The notes: a model not told the origin generated them from the sequence alone. Positions 46,945 to 59,349 are shown, numbered from the stretch's first letter. The stretch is DNA of 64,000 nucleotides from Ziziphus jujuba (GCF_031755915.1 NC_083388.1:19680001-19744000); one strand, 5' to 3'. Made by a program: numbers and translations.

Positions 46945-48774
46945 CTTTTTCAGGTTTTCAAAGAGGTATCAATTCCTTTATTAGTAACTTCAAATCCAGA
47001 AGCTGTCTCTGCTCTAAACTGAATGTTTAATGTGTAAATGCCTGGCATAAATGGCATCCCTTTCTTCATTCAAAAATCAATTTAATGAAACTAAGCATTA
47101 GTTCAGTTTGAGCAAGCGTAAAAATCATGCTTTCACCACCCGAAAAAAAAAAAAGAAAAAAAAAGAAAAAAGAAAAAAAAAGGATTTCAATATTATTTAT
47201 TATTTTATTGTTTGGAAAGTTGCATGTTTATAAAACAAGGTTGGATAGGCCATTACAATGAAAGGTATCCTCTTCATGACTAAAAATATCAATTACATAC
47301 CATCCATCATCATATTAATAAATCAACAAAACCTAGTGTTGGTACGAGAAGAATATGCAAAATGTTTACATATTCTCTAATATAAACCAAGTTTATATAT
47401 CAACCCTCTCCCTCCTAAATTTTTGTTTTTGTCATCCTCTACATCTCTAAAATTTTCAACTGCATCCTTCGTGCAAAATATGAAGATTGTACTCAAAATA
47501 AGAAATGACATAAAACAAATCTCAATTGTAGACTAGGTTATAAAACTAGAACCTAAATCACAAATCAAAAGTTGTCCTTACATCACTCTTCAATGAATCC
47601 TCAATCTTTTCTACTTTTCCCTTAAAAGCTCTAGAAAAAACTATCGATGTTTTCCTTGTTTTCGCTTTCCTATATTCTCTCTCTTCCTCCTTAATTTTTT
47701 ATTGTAAAAAATTAAGTACAATCCTAACATGACCTTTAAATACTATTAGGGTTTTTCAACTAATATTAGCAAAGGCAATTAAAAGAAATTAATAAATATC
47801 TCATTTTTATTATTTATACTAATTAAAATAAATAAAAGATAAAAAACCTTCTCCTAACCCAAAAATTGTCTAAAGATCCAAAACCTGTCCAAATCAGATA
47901 AACCTATTAGCCCAAACATACAGTCATTAAGATCATTATTACATTCTTTAAAAAATTCAAAATATCAATGCGTAAAATTCCTTGGAAAACTAACTGCCAA
48001 GGCTTTCCATGCATGTATAATTTGATAAATAAATCTTATTTGTATCCTTTTAAAGAAAATTGGGAAGTTGATCCATCTATATAGGCATGGCCCAACTCTA
48101 TTTTTAATGCTTACTTAGGCATCATCAAACCACCGATAAAACTTAACCAGTTATACACTCATTTCCACCCCCAATAAGTCTAATGCCTAATCACACAAAA
48201 ATATAAATACAAATAAATAAATAAATAAAAAGTGAAAAGATTGTTATACCCCTATCATGTGGCAAATAAATAAGGGCAAAATCATCCTTTCAACATTCAC
48301 AAACAATAACACATAGAAACCATTCCAAAATAAGTCATATTAAATAAATTCAATAATCACTTAATACTTCCTATTTTAAACCTATAAAAATTGCGGATCT
48401 TACAAAAATTAACTAGCAAAAACTGATATATGGGTCTTTTTAATTTATGCAAAAATTTAAGTGAAATAATGGCAAAACTAAAAGGATATAAATAAAATTC
48501 ATCCTATATAAAAATATTTCATAGATTTCTAATGAAAAAATGAGACAAAAATAATTTGAATATTTTCAAAATTTTCACTTGACTTGTATATTAGAAAGGA
48601 ATATTAATATATATAAATATCCAGATTCCCACAGGTTGACCAATGGTTAAAAAAATTAAAAAATTCATATATAACCATTTAAGTCCCTGCATGGTTTACT
48701 TTACTTAAATAGGATATTTGATCAATAATTAAATTTTAAACTTTTAACGTAATCTAAAGAATAATAATGAAAAT
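46945..48774. other. No gene recognised; possible PMEI-type upstream relic at the right end
   Basis: Includes A-rich low complexity (47145-47182). Around 48520-48610 the text TTTCTAATGAAAAAATGAGACAAAAATAATTTGAATATTTTC closely matches 54848-54895 upstream of the intact PMEI, so this part appears to be a duplicated PMEI flank. Confidence 0.5.
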
Positions 48775-51700
48775 AATAATGCTACAGATATAAAAATATT
48801 TATCAAATTTATTTACCAAGTGATACGTATTAAGATGTTATGAGTGATGTAACACCCCGTCCCAAAGTACAACGGAAATTTTTCAACTTTGACCGAGGTT
48901 GACCGTTGACCGTTGACTTTGACCGTTGACCAAAGGGATTAAAAGTTGACTTTTTGACTTAGATGGAATTCTAGGTTGACTGAGATACCGTTACAAAGTA
49001 CACGTTGGCACGAGTTCGTAGACTAGTAGCACGTTGAAAACGGAGCTACGGTTTGAAAGATATGAGCAAAACAAATTGAGGTCCAAACTGTCCAAGGGAT
49101 GCTGGAGTTGACTTTTTATTCATGCAAAGTTGAGCTTTGACTCATGCATGGTTGTGACGTACTTGTCGATACGAGTCCGTAGACTAGCGGCACGTCCGAT
49201 TTGGACATGTGGGTTGAAAGTTATGGACCTGTAGAGTTTTTCAAATACTGTATTATTTTAATATTATTTTTTTAAACGTGTAACAATGTGCCACGTGTGA
49301 CTTAATAAATGTGACCATGTGTCACCATGTTGATATGCCACATGTCAACCATGCTTAGTACCATATTATTTTATTATTGTTATTTTATGTAATAATATTA
49401 TTTTTAATATTATTTAATTATTTTTAATTTATTTCTTTTTATTTCTTTTTCTTTCTTTTTCTTTTTTTTTTCTTTTTTTTTCTTTTCCCCCATGTGGGAA
49501 AAAAAGGGCACGGGCCTCTCCTTCTTCTTCTTTCTTTCCTTCTTTCTTCCTTCCCACCGGCCATCTCTCTCCCTCTCCCGTGTTCATCTTTCTCCGGCCA
49601 CCACAAGCCACACGCACCGGCCACCGTCCAAGACCACACGCCGGCGAGCTCACCAGCCAAATTTGGCTGCTGGCCGGCCGGCGACGTGCCCAGATCGGGC
49701 TGGTGAAGTCGGCGATGGCGGGTTGAATTTTTCCGAATATTCTCGCCATTTCCAACCAGCCCAGTCCAAATTGCCACCCTTTTCCCCCTATTTTGGGTCC
49801 TCTGAGTTCAATTATGGTCTCCAATTGTTTAAATTTGAAGTGGTTCGTGAGATACGAGGAGATCAAGATCGGCCGAAGCTTTCCGGCCACCGCCGGTCTA
49901 ATTGAGCTCAATGGAGGTCGGTAATGTGATCCGCATCTCACAAGCTTTCCATAGACATATAATTTGTCAATTTTGGTTAACGTTTGTGTTAGACCCCCCG
50001 AGTACCGGGTATTATTTACCCGAATAAAATATTAATTTATTTGAGATGTGTAATATTATTGTTCTAGGAGCACGGGTGAGTCGTGGAATTGATCTTAGAT
50101 TAATTGCGTGCTCCAGGTGAGTGACCCACCTTTAAAAATATTTTGGGGTAATTAACTATATTTATTTGGTGTTAAATTGGTATCTGGAATTATGCTCATA
50201 TGGTTGAAATTTTATTATAATTTTGAAAAAATATTATTTTATAAGTACGTATATGTTCATTGGTGTTAAACGGAATTTTAGGTTATTAAGAAATCCCTGA
50301 TTTTTATTATTATGATTTAATTGTATTTATTACACATGAGCAAAGTATTTTCGTTAATTAATTGTGTTTGGATTTTTATATTATTTTTGGGCATGATTGG
50401 TTTAAATATTTTTAAGAAAATTATTTGTTTAAATTGGTGGTTTCAAATTTGATAATTATGCCCGTGGAATATTAATTGTTGAACCTCGTGTTATGAGAAA
50501 AATTATTTTTATATTGTTATCGATGGTTTCGTACCGGGTATGTTAAAGGAAAATATGTGAGATGGTAAATTTGAAAACTGGTATATTTCCCACAGTAATT
50601 TTTGGAAAATCGGTACGGTAATAATTAAATTAATAATTATTTTAGACGCACTCATACAGTATTGGTGTTCCGGTGTATATGTGGTTAGCGCGCAAGTATT
50701 ATGTCTCCCATGAGTTGCCATTGGACCGAGGGCAGGCAAGTCTTATATATTGCGCATCAGCTGCCCCCCTCCTTGGCCGGGATGACGGTTTCAGCAGCGG
50801 TACTGTCGGGACGCCGAAGTGCCGTATGCAAGTTTCTCTCTTTAATCTCCCACCAGTCGGTGCTCGGGACGCTGGGTATCGGAGGACATCACTGGTATAT
50901 GGTATGGTACGTCAAGTATAAATTTTCGGATAAAGATTTCAAACCCCAAAGTGTTCAAAAATTATTTATTATAATTTATTACATTTTATTTATATTTGGG
51001 GTATTTATCTATTGTTTATTAAATTAATTGATCCCTTGGTTTTTGGGAAATACGAATATCGGGTTTTGTGAAAATGTTTTAAAAGGGGAACATTTCCAAC
51101 GGAGTGAATAGTGAGGGTTTTGAGAGAAAATATTACTTTAATTGTTATTATTATTTATTTAATTAATTGTTGGTATTAATTAAATTCCTTTATTTGTTAT
51201 ATTATTAATATTAAAAGTGTTCAGTAGATAGGGTCACTCACCGAGATGATTAGCATCTCATATTTTTAAATTCCGTTCCCCTAGGTCCAGGTTGGGAGAC
51301 GTTGATCGTCCGGGGAGAGCCCGAAGTCTCAGTTCATTGCCGAAAGTCCAAGAAATATTTCTTTCCTTTTTCCTCTCCATCTTGTATTACTTCTTATCTG
51401 TCATCGTATTAATTTCATATTTATTTGTATAATGCTCTGTATACTGTATTGGATATTCAGTTGTTAATTATGCACTGATTTCCTGTTATTCATTTGGAGT
51501 GCTGCAAATTGTGGAATTATATTGTAGTAAAGTGGGAGGAATAAGGGGATGAATGTAAAAGTGTGTTTTCAGTGCAGGAAATTTTTGGTTAGTCCTACCC
51601 TTAGGGGAGGTGTTGTCGGATTTTCCGTTGGAAAGTTCGGTGGTATTTCTCTGGGATCAGGGCTTGTCTAGGGTTCCAGTGAGAAATTTTGGATGGGTCC

Positions 51701-51838
51701 TAACAAGTGAGCCTTTTAAATAGAATAATGAATTAAAAAAATCAATTAAATATTATCATATCACATATCACATTATTTAATCAACAAATTTGGTGAATAT
51801 TTTGATATATTTACCATTATTGTAATGGAAAACATTGC
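48775..51838. mobile_element. Probable MITE, split by the solo LTR
   Basis: The left arm AATAATGCTACAGATATAAAAATATTTATC.. (48775-48847) and the complement of the right arm ACAATAATGGTAAATATATCAAAATATTC.. (51838-51750) are related over about 60 bases and lie on opposite sides of the LTR. A second, unsplit member may be at 58140-58365. Ends and target duplication are not resolved. Confidence 0.45.
48848..51705 (+). mobile_element. Solo LTR, 2858 bp, with 5-bp target duplication
   Basis: Starts TGTAACACCCCGTCCC and ends GGGTCCTAACA, flanked by AGTGA at 48843-48847 and 51706-51710. The TG...CA ends and an identical 5-bp duplication show that both borders are intact and that this is one LTR without an internal region. 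It is left by LTR-LTR recombination. It shares a GC-rich zone (49480-49930) with the LTR at window start. The reading frames inside are not conserved between the two LTR copies and are not genes. The retrotransposon lineage is probably Ty3/gypsy with long LTRs, an inference. Confidence 0.92.
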
Positions 51839-53848
51839 TTAAACCATAAAATTTACCTATAAGAGCCTGACTAAATATGTACATACAATGTGTTACCAAC
51901 AATAACATCAAAAAAAAAAAAAAAATCAGTTTCTCTTATTCTTTTTATTTATTTATATTTGAGTGGAAAATTCGATCATATTTGAAAAACCAGTGTTTTT
52001 TACCACTAAACTGTCCCATGTTCTTGATGGACTGAATGCCATTGATATATAGCTTTTAATGCAGGCAAGATTTGTTTCCAATGGGGAATTGGCCACGTTA
52101 ATTTCCTTCTTTTTTGTTATTATTATTATTTTTTTTAAATGTCAATTTCCTTCTTTGTGCTGAGGTATATAGTGATGGTTTTTATCAATTTCCTAGATAA
52201 TTAAAAATTTATTTGGATTTTACTTACTCTTTCTTTGGCAAAATAATTACGATATTTTGCAATTTAATTTGGCTATTTAGTTATGATTTAATCACTTGTG
52301 GGCATTACTTCTTTCCAATATATAATATATATATATATATATTATATTTGACAGATTCCTTTTATATAATCAGAAGATTTACTATATATATATATATATA
52401 TATTATATTTGACAGATTCCTTTTATATAATCAGAAGATTTACTTTGAGCTAGCTATTAATTTTTAGGCATAAATGCAATAAGTTCATTCATATGTTGAT
52501 GAGGCTCTTTATTTTCTTTTTTCTTTTTTTTTCTCTTTTTTTTTTAGTTAATAGCCGATTTGCAATATTTAAGTTCTGAACCAAACACACAAATTTATAA
52601 GTTTTCTGAAACTGTTAGTTTCAGTACAAGATTTAAATGGGAGCATTAATTTGTTACTTTCTTATATTTACGAAAGGAAATTAATGTTTTCATACCTTTC
52701 TTTTTTTTCTTTCCTTTTTTTTTTAAATGAAAAAAGTATTGTTTGTTTTCATACGTTTCAATTTGATTAAATATTGAAACAATTAATTACATATTGCATT
52801 AATTAATCTTGTCAACAGGATATATTTTATATATATATATATATATATCAAACATTTCCAAAGGAAAATGAGACAAGTATAATTTTAATATTAATTTTTT
52901 ATATTGATCCATTTGACTTCTTACAGAGGAATATTGTGTGTTATGAACGGTAACATTAAAGAAAAAAGGGGAAAAAAATCAATTTCTTAAATGGCATATC
53001 CTTGACGGATTGAGTCCCGTTGATTTTTTTATTTTTTTTCATTTTTCTTTTTGTTTTAAGGAAACCATTGCTGTAGCTTTACTCTATTTCCTTCTTTAAT
53101 CTGACCTATATGAGTCATGGTTTTTATCAATTTCTTATATAATTAGAAGGTTTATTTGGAATTGACTTGACTGCTTCGTATTTTGTATTTTTTTCAAAAT
53201 AATTATGTTTTTTATATCTATAATTCAATTTGGATTAGAACCAAAGTTTTTTTTTTTTTTTTTTCGAAAAATGGACTGTAACCATAAAGCATTTTTAATT
53301 TTCCTTTTTTTTTTGGGGGAAGAACTATATGCTTTCAAGTATTTATTTTTGTCGATATACAGTCAATCTTACACCATCAATCTGATGGTTTTCTTTTTTC
53401 CAACCAAAGTAGCACTTTATAAGATTATGCTTTCGTTAGAGCCATGAGGAGTTGGAGTTTAGATCTCTTTGCCAATGCCTCTTTCTAGGAAGTGCTGCAC
53501 AAAGTATTAGGTTTTAATTGAATAAGATATGAATGTCTTTTGTCAAGACTTATGTGGGCTTCAAAGCATTAGTAGAACAAATCTCCGATTTTTATGAATT
53601 TCAAAATATCCCATCTCCTACACACAAATAAACTTAAATAAAAAAAAAGTAAAACGTTGATAAATGAGTCTTTAGAAGAGAGAAAATCAAATTCCATGTC
53701 CATCATCAAAGACAAGGTTATTCTGATTCAGTACAACAAGGTATGCTTGCCAAGAAGCTAATCTGATCCACTGAACCAAAGGAATTGATTAAAAGAAGTC
53801 ACATAATAAACATCTTTGCAATTCCTTTCCAATTAATTATCATCCTAG
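51839..53848. other. Duplicated PMEI flanking DNA, no intact gene
   Basis: 51990-52200 and 52990-53170 repeat the segment TTGATGGATTGAATCCCATTGATATAG.. found at 55007-55130 upstream of PMEI. 52574-52702 holds the 115-bp block. 53440-53830 is the 3' flank of the intact PMEI, repeated at 58480-58810 and 59210-59570. 52321-52443 is a short tandem duplication of a TATATTTGACAGATTCC unit. Confidence 0.6.
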
Positions 53849-54394
53849 CTAGCTAAGCAATAAGTTGATGACACTCTCTGAAATTTCAATAAAAAAAGAC
53901 AGAGACTTTAAAGGTCCAGAGGCATAAGATATACTGTTATTGATTACTGGGATCCCCGCTGCACATTGATAAGCCTGATTCAATGCTTGAGAAAATTTCT
54001 CGTAAGTTCCATTGTATGTCCCATTGTAGGAAAGCCGATAAGCTTCTGAGACTCTGGTTTCACTCTGATCATAGTATCCAACACAATCCTGAAATGGTTT
54101 CTTCAGCAATTCAATGGTAGTATTTTCTTGAAGTTCCAAGTACTTGATGACACTTGAATGTACTTGTTCCCCTGCCAACATTAAAGATATCAATGAGAGT
54201 TTATGGAGATCAGCTTTGCTGGTACGAGGATCATTCTTTAATATGGTCTCGCATTGTTCTGGGCATGTAGTGTTGGAGCAAATGTGGGATAGCACATCAG
54301 ACGAGATACAGGTCGAGGGATGAAGAAGGAGAGAAGCTTCTATGAGCACAAGAGCAGTAACCAATACAGATGGAAAACTGAAGAAATTCTTCAT
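53849..54394 (-). CDS. Invertase/pectin methylesterase inhibitor (PMEI) family protein, 181 aa, intronless
   Basis: A secreted four-helix-bundle inhibitor. MKNFFSFPSVLVTALVLIEA and the following residues form a signal peptide, with cleavage probably near Ser31. The four family cysteines are present: Cys39 and Cys48 (hairpin disulphide) and Cys104 and Cys144 (core), with an extra Cys44 in CSNTTCPEQC and Cys29 in the leader. Typical family stretches are FQDCVGYYDQSETRVSEAYR and FSQALNQAYQCA. Sequons for N-glycosylation are at Asn41, Asn91, Asn124, Asn128 and Asn152. Length and organisation suit single-exon PMEI genes of the pollen-allergen-like group. Whether the target is PME or invertase cannot be read from sequence. 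Its partner family (PME) sits 14 kb away. Confidence 0.9.
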   Translation of the reverse strand: MKNFFSFPSVLVTALVLIEASLLLHPSTCISSDVLSHICSNTTCPEQCETILKNDPRTSKADLHKLSLISLMLAGEQVHSSVIKYLELQENTTIELLKKPFQDCVGYYDQSETRVSEAYRLSYNGTYNGTYEKFSQALNQAYQCAAGIPVINNSISYASGPLKSLSFFIEISESVINLLLS

Positions 54395-55399
54395 GGTTTT
54401 GACTGGGGGTTGTGTTTTTGGTTTGGTCGGATTTCAAAGAGGTTGTTTATGCATTACATACATATCTAAATACTATTACATATATATATATATATATATA
54501 CACGCAAGAGCTTATTAGTAGGTGGGTGCATATATGCAATAAATTCATAAGTTCATGAATGGGGCTGGCCTGGTATATGATGTACCTAATATTTGACAGT
54601 TAAGATCTGAATCAAAAACCAATTTATAACGTTTTCCTTTTTAATTTTTAATTTTCGTTTGTTCCTTTCTTATTGGCATTATTCTTTTTTTTTTTTTTCC
54701 TTTTTTGTTGAGACGATATTAGTGTAAAAAGAAGTTAATGTATTCACACCTTTCAATTTAATTAATTCACACCATTAATTACGTACTGCATTAATTATTT
54801 TTAACAAAATATTTTATAAAAATATATATATGTATATATTCACGGATTTCTAATGAAAAGTGAGACATAAATAATTTGATTATTTTCAATATTAATTTCA
54901 CTTCACTTTTTACGGAGGAATATTGTAATCAATATAATACGTGAAAAAAAAAAAAAGGGTGGAAAAAATGGAAATAATCAATTTCTTAAATGGCATATAT
55001 ATAAACTTTTGTTTTGATGGATTGAATCCCATTGATATAGCTCTTGTGTAGGCAAGTTTTGTTTCCAACATCTTCCCATTGATTGGAGAACTGGTCATGT
55101 CTCTTCTTTAAGTTGAGGTATGTTTCTCATGGTTTTTTAAAATTCCTTTGTACATAAATATTAGGAATGCAAACTAAGGTCACATCGGTGGAAAATATAA
55201 AGAGTATACACCATATAACTTATGTGGACTACTCCAACCATAACCAATTGGTTTTGAGTTGAAACCTACTAGGACCTAAGCAAGTGGGTTTAGGTTGAGA
55301 GTAGTGGGCCTGTCACATTCTCCTACAAGTGGTATCAAAAACCAAATTGCAAGTGTATGTGGACCGATGGAAGGACCTAATGATCGAAGTTCAAAACAT
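54395..55399 (-). promoter_or_regulatory. Upstream region of PMEI, partly repetitive
   Basis: Contains the 115-bp block (54605-54760) and a (TA)n tract at 54480-54500. Beyond 55140 the sequence (AAAGAGTATACACCATATAAC.., GTGGTATCAAAAACC) belongs to a dispersed repeat that resumes after the MULE at 56232. The last nine bases, TCAAAACAT, are a target duplication. The core promoter was not located with confidence. Confidence 0.4.
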
Positions 55400-56222
55400 G
55401 GGGTATTTGGCCCAATACCCACCAAAATTAGAGGTTAAGGATATTTATCCCTTCTTTCTTTAGTTTTTTTTTATTTATCCTCTATTTCCTATTTCACCCT
55501 TAATAAACTAAAAAATTCCTTTCCTCCTTCCCGAAAGCCATGCCTGCACCTCTGCTTTTCCTTTTTTCCTTCTTCTTCCAGAAAATCCACACACAATCCT
55601 TTGAAAAGAAAAAATTCCCGCTCCACCTCTGCTTTCCTTTCCTTCGTGAAAAAGCATCCCACAACTCTCCATGAAAAAGCATTGAAAAAGCATTGCAAAT
55701 CCTATCAAAATTCCACAAAATTGAATTTTTATAGGAAAAATAAAAATATAGCCATAAAAATCTAACAAACAAACAAGAAAAAAAAAACCCAAAAAAAAAA
55801 AAAAGGAAAGAAAGAAAGAAAGGAAAAAAAATAGTCTTCTAAGCCCACTTGGGGCCTGACACTGCCATCGGCGAAAGGTCGTCGGACGTAGTGGTGCTGG
55901 CGGTAGGAGAGCTGAAAGGGTTGTCAGACATGGTGGTGATGGCGGCAGGAGAGCTAAATAGTGATTTCGGTAGATTTTTTTTTCCAATTAATTTAGAAAT
56001 CTGCCTCTGATCGGAGGGTAAAAATTTGGAAAATCTTTGTGCTCCGTTCAAGTTAGGGGAAAAATAGCAAACCCTTTCATTAATTTTTTTCCTTTTCTTT
56101 TGATATTTTATAAGGATAATCTGGGAATATTAGAAAATAAAAGGGCAAAATAAAAAAATTTAAAACGGGAGGGGTGAATATGCTTGGAGCCCTTGAAAAA
56201 GAGGTATCGGGTCAAATTTCCC
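55400..56222. mobile_element. MULE-type element of the GGGG(A/T)ATTTGGCCC family, 823 bp
   Basis: The left end GGGGTATTTGGCCCAATACCC and the complement of the right end GGGAAATTTGACCCGATACC are flanked by the 9-bp duplication TCAAAACAT (55391-55399, 56223-56231). It is a third member of the family seen at 23739 and 33148. The interior is more GC-rich (55840-56050) and carries 70-160-codon frames on the minus strand, none recognised; a captured host exon is possible. Confidence 0.85.
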
Positions 56223-56231
56223 TCAAAACAT

Positions 56232-56678
56232 TAGAATATGATGGAACTTTGTGCCGAGGTGGTGAGGCGATTTTTTTGGGCTATATTAAGCTGAAATAGG
56301 AGAACTTTCTACGAGATGGGAACGAAAGGTATTGTCAATCCTTTAAAGAGCATACACTACAATGGTGGAACATTGTGTCGATGTGGTGGGGTGATTTTTA
56401 GCCGCAATAGAAGACCTTTCAACGAGATGGGGACGGAAGTTATTGTTAGGTGGAAGGGGTGCCAAGGGCTAAACATGCAATCCTTTAAAGAGTATACGCT
56501 ATATAATCCAAGTAAGTTACTTCTCCCATAATCAAATGATTTTGGATTGGAACCTTACTTGGGCCTAGCCATGTGAACTTGAGTTGAGAGGGGTAGGCCG
56601 GTCAAGATGACCAGATTTTTTTAAAAACCAAATCCTAAATTCTGACTTTGGTTTGTTATACTTGGGTCGGACTCTACC
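56232..56678. repeat. Dispersed repeat continued from 55150-55390, with internal duplication
   Basis: Two near-repeats of about 105 bases lie in tandem (TGGAACTTTGTGCCGAGGTGG.. at 56240 and TGGAACATTGTGTCGATGTGG.. at 56346). AAAGAGTATACGCTATATAATCCA near 56487 matches AAAGAGTATACACCATATAAC at 55199. Its identity is unknown and it is non-coding. Confidence 0.5.
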
Positions 56679-56688
56679 ATTTATTCTT

Positions 56689-57845
56689 GGGTTTTTTTCG
56701 ATAAATAGCCACCTTACAACTCCATTTTAGAAAAATAGCAAAAAAAATTTTTTTTAAAAAAACTAGCCACTTTGGGACAAAAATACCCTTGATAAAATTG
56801 AAAATTACGCAAAAGGTTTTTTTTTTACCCTTTCCTTTCTTCCTCTACACAGCCGTTCGTGGGGTTTCTACATAGTCGTTCGTGGGGTTTCTCTAAGGTC
56901 ACTCTTTGCATCTCATTGCCTCTCACTCTCATTTTTTTGTATTTTCTCATATCTCAAACTAAACTCAGGTAAAAATTTTATCTTTTTTCTTATTAGATGA
57001 AAGTAAGGAAATATGTGTTTTTTTTGTTTTTTCTCTTTCTCTTTTTTCTTGTATTTTTTATTAGTTTAGGGTTTTTTAAGCTTTTTATTTAATATGGGTA
57101 TGCAAAAAATTAATTTATGAGTTGTTATATGTGATTTTAAAAATACTTAGGTGGCATGGTTTGAAAATGGGAGAAATTTTGTGTAAAACTGAAAAATTGC
57201 GAAAAACAGTAAAAACGGAGGAAATTTGGCGAAAAAGATGAACTTCCGCCAATTTCCTCTAGTTTGTCAGTTTTCACAAAATTTCCGCCAATTTTTCGTC
57301 AATTTTCCGCCATTTTCTGCCATTTTCCGCCAATTTTCTGCCAGTTTTCCACCATTTTTCTTCTTCAGCAAACTAACTGACGAAAATGTGGACCTTCTAT
57401 AGAAATTTGCAAGCTAATTTTGATTTTCCAGAAACTTGTCTCTCTGCTCAAAGATGAAAATCAAACAACATCGCATCACATGGGCGTGGGGAGGGAGAAC
57501 AATTTTCCAAAAACTGGTTCTTCTATGACACCGGCGAATGGGAGGACAATTTTGCTTGAAGTGAAAATGGTGCTGGTGTGTTTCTAAAGGGAAAGGGAAA
57601 GCTTAGCTTTATTTTTATGCCCTAGTTCTGTTTCGAAAGGAAAAGGGAATGGAGGAAAAATAAAAAACCAAAAATAACAAACTAAAAGAAAGTTGCATTT
57701 CGATAGAGAAAATAGACCCCAAAAAAAAAAGTACAAAGGGTATTTTGGTCCTGTTGTACTAAAAGTTGGCTATTTTTAAAAAAAAAAAATTTTTTTGCTA
57801 TTTTTCTAAAATGAAGTTGTAATGTGGTTATTTTTCGAAAAAAAC
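56689..57845. mobile_element. MULE-like TIR element, 1157 bp, about 100-bp terminal repeats
   Basis: The left end GGGTTTTTTTCGATAAATAG and the complement of the right end GTTTTTTTCGAAAAATAACC stay related for about 100 bases, through CATTTTAGAAAAATAGC to ACAAAAATACCC. The flanking 10-bp repeat ATTTATTCTT (56679-56688 and 57846-57855) is identical. Long terminal repeats and a 9-10-bp duplication point to the Mutator superfamily. No transposase. The interior has a duplicated CAGCCGTTCGTGGGGTTTCT phrase (56850-56900), an exon/intron-like junction (AACTCAG|GTAAAA) and a CCGCCA-rich zone. Confidence 0.8.
57170..57365. repeat. CCGCCATTTT/GGAGGAAATTTGGCG motif cluster
   Basis: Inside the element above, the words TTCCGCCAATTT, TTTTCCGCCATTTT and TTTCTGCCATTTT recur about eight times within 120 bases, preceded by the complementary GGAGGAAATTTGGCG. 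Irregular spacing, non-coding. Confidence 0.65.
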
Positions 57846-57855
57846 ATTTATTCTT

Positions 57856-58696
57856 CCCAAATGATAAAATAAAAGGTTATAATTTAAAACTTGATTTTAA
57901 AAAAGTCAAATTGTCCTTACTTAAGCCTAATTTAGATTATTCATTATATTAAGAACTTACTTCGTACCTGACTATATATATATATATATATATTTATAAT
58001 ATTAGAAACATTTATTAGATATTTGACTTGATTACATAGTACTCCTTTGTACTGAAGAATTTCTCCTCCTTTTTTTTTTTTTTTTTTTGTTTGGGGCAAA
58101 TTATTTGATATCTACAATTCAAATATGGACGACAATCAAATTTTTCAAACTATGATATTATAAGTATTAAAATGTTTACTAAATTTATTTATCCAATAAC
58201 ACCTATTAAATTATTATTAGTTAACATATTCATATAATCTAAATATTAAAAAAAAATATTTAAATGGATAAATAATTTTTTTTTAATTAAATGTTACCAC
58301 TTATTTATCATATTATTCGATAAATAAATTTTATGAACATTTTGATAAGTCTACCATTGTTATTTTTTAAAACATATGGACTATAAATATATGCCATGTA
58401 AGTATTTAGTATTTCCTCGTATATGTACTAATATTGTTTTCATTTTGATCTTATTTCTTTTCATTGTGATTTGGAGTTTTGACCTCTTTGCCAGAGACTG
58501 TTTCTACAAAATGCTGGACAAACTTTTGTATTTTCTTAAATTGGCTGAAATTGGGAGAATGCATTTTGTACAATAAATCTTCAATTTTGGTGATTAATTG
58601 TTAAATATCCATCTCAAAAACACATAAAATAAACTTTACAAAAACAGAGAAACACTTATAGTTAAATGAGTGATCCTCAGAAGAAAGAAAGAACAA

Positions 58697-58731
<35 letters not shown>

Positions 58732-59209
58732 CATTTCCATTATCATGGAAGACAAGGTTATTCTATTCGGTATTAATATATATGCCTTACTAAGTTGCTA
58801 GATAATCTACCCAAAAAAAAACAAATTAAAAGAAAGTTGTTAGACTTGATTTTTTTTTTTTCTTTTTAAAGCATATCCAAGAAGAACGGAAAAAAATATA
58901 TAATGAAAATATAGGTATCGTAAAAATGAAGTTAAGCCAAATCTAATGATTCCAATGAGAGCAGTTGAACTGAGCGCTTTTTCTTTCTTTTTTTTTCCCC
59001 CCAAAAAGTGGAACTTTTGTATTTTAAATTAATTTGGGTGTAAGTAGTTAATCTAATAAGTCCTTTTCTGTAGTTTTATATAGAATAAAAATTGTAAATA
59101 AGACAATTAAATGAAGAAATTGTAATGGGACGAGAAGATTATGTCCTGTAAAAAGAACTCCCCGCTACACAAAACTATTGGGTTTTGCTTAAAAGCTGTG
59201 AATGTATTA
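57856..59209. other. AT-rich spacer with a possible MITE and an orphan PMEI 3' flank
   Basis: 58140-58365 resembles the MITE split by the solo LTR. 58480-58810 matches the 3' flanks of both PMEI copies (..TTTGCCAGAGACTGTTTCTACAAAATGCTGGACAAA.., ..GAAGACAAGGTTATTCT..), but no coding region adjoins it. Microsatellite (TA)n lies at 58702-58729. Confidence 0.55.
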
Positions 59210-59349
59210 TAGTCCAGATTAATATGGGATTCAACGCATTATAATCATAAATCTTCAATTTTGGTGAATGTTCATAGTATCCATCTCCAACACATAAAAT
59301 AGTCTAAAAAAACAGTGAAACAATATTAATTAAATGAGTCTTTAGTGTA

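Noticed and set aside
42331..47182. GGATTTCAAT at both ends of the LINE region as target duplication
   Set aside because: The left copy is about 30 bases away from the poly-A border and the right one follows an A-rich tract, so the two are not in the required positions.
49429..49941. 137- and 170-codon ORFs in the solo LTR
   Set aside because: LTR sequence with Lys-rich or Ser/Pro-rich low complexity; not retroelement proteins and not conserved in the other LTR.
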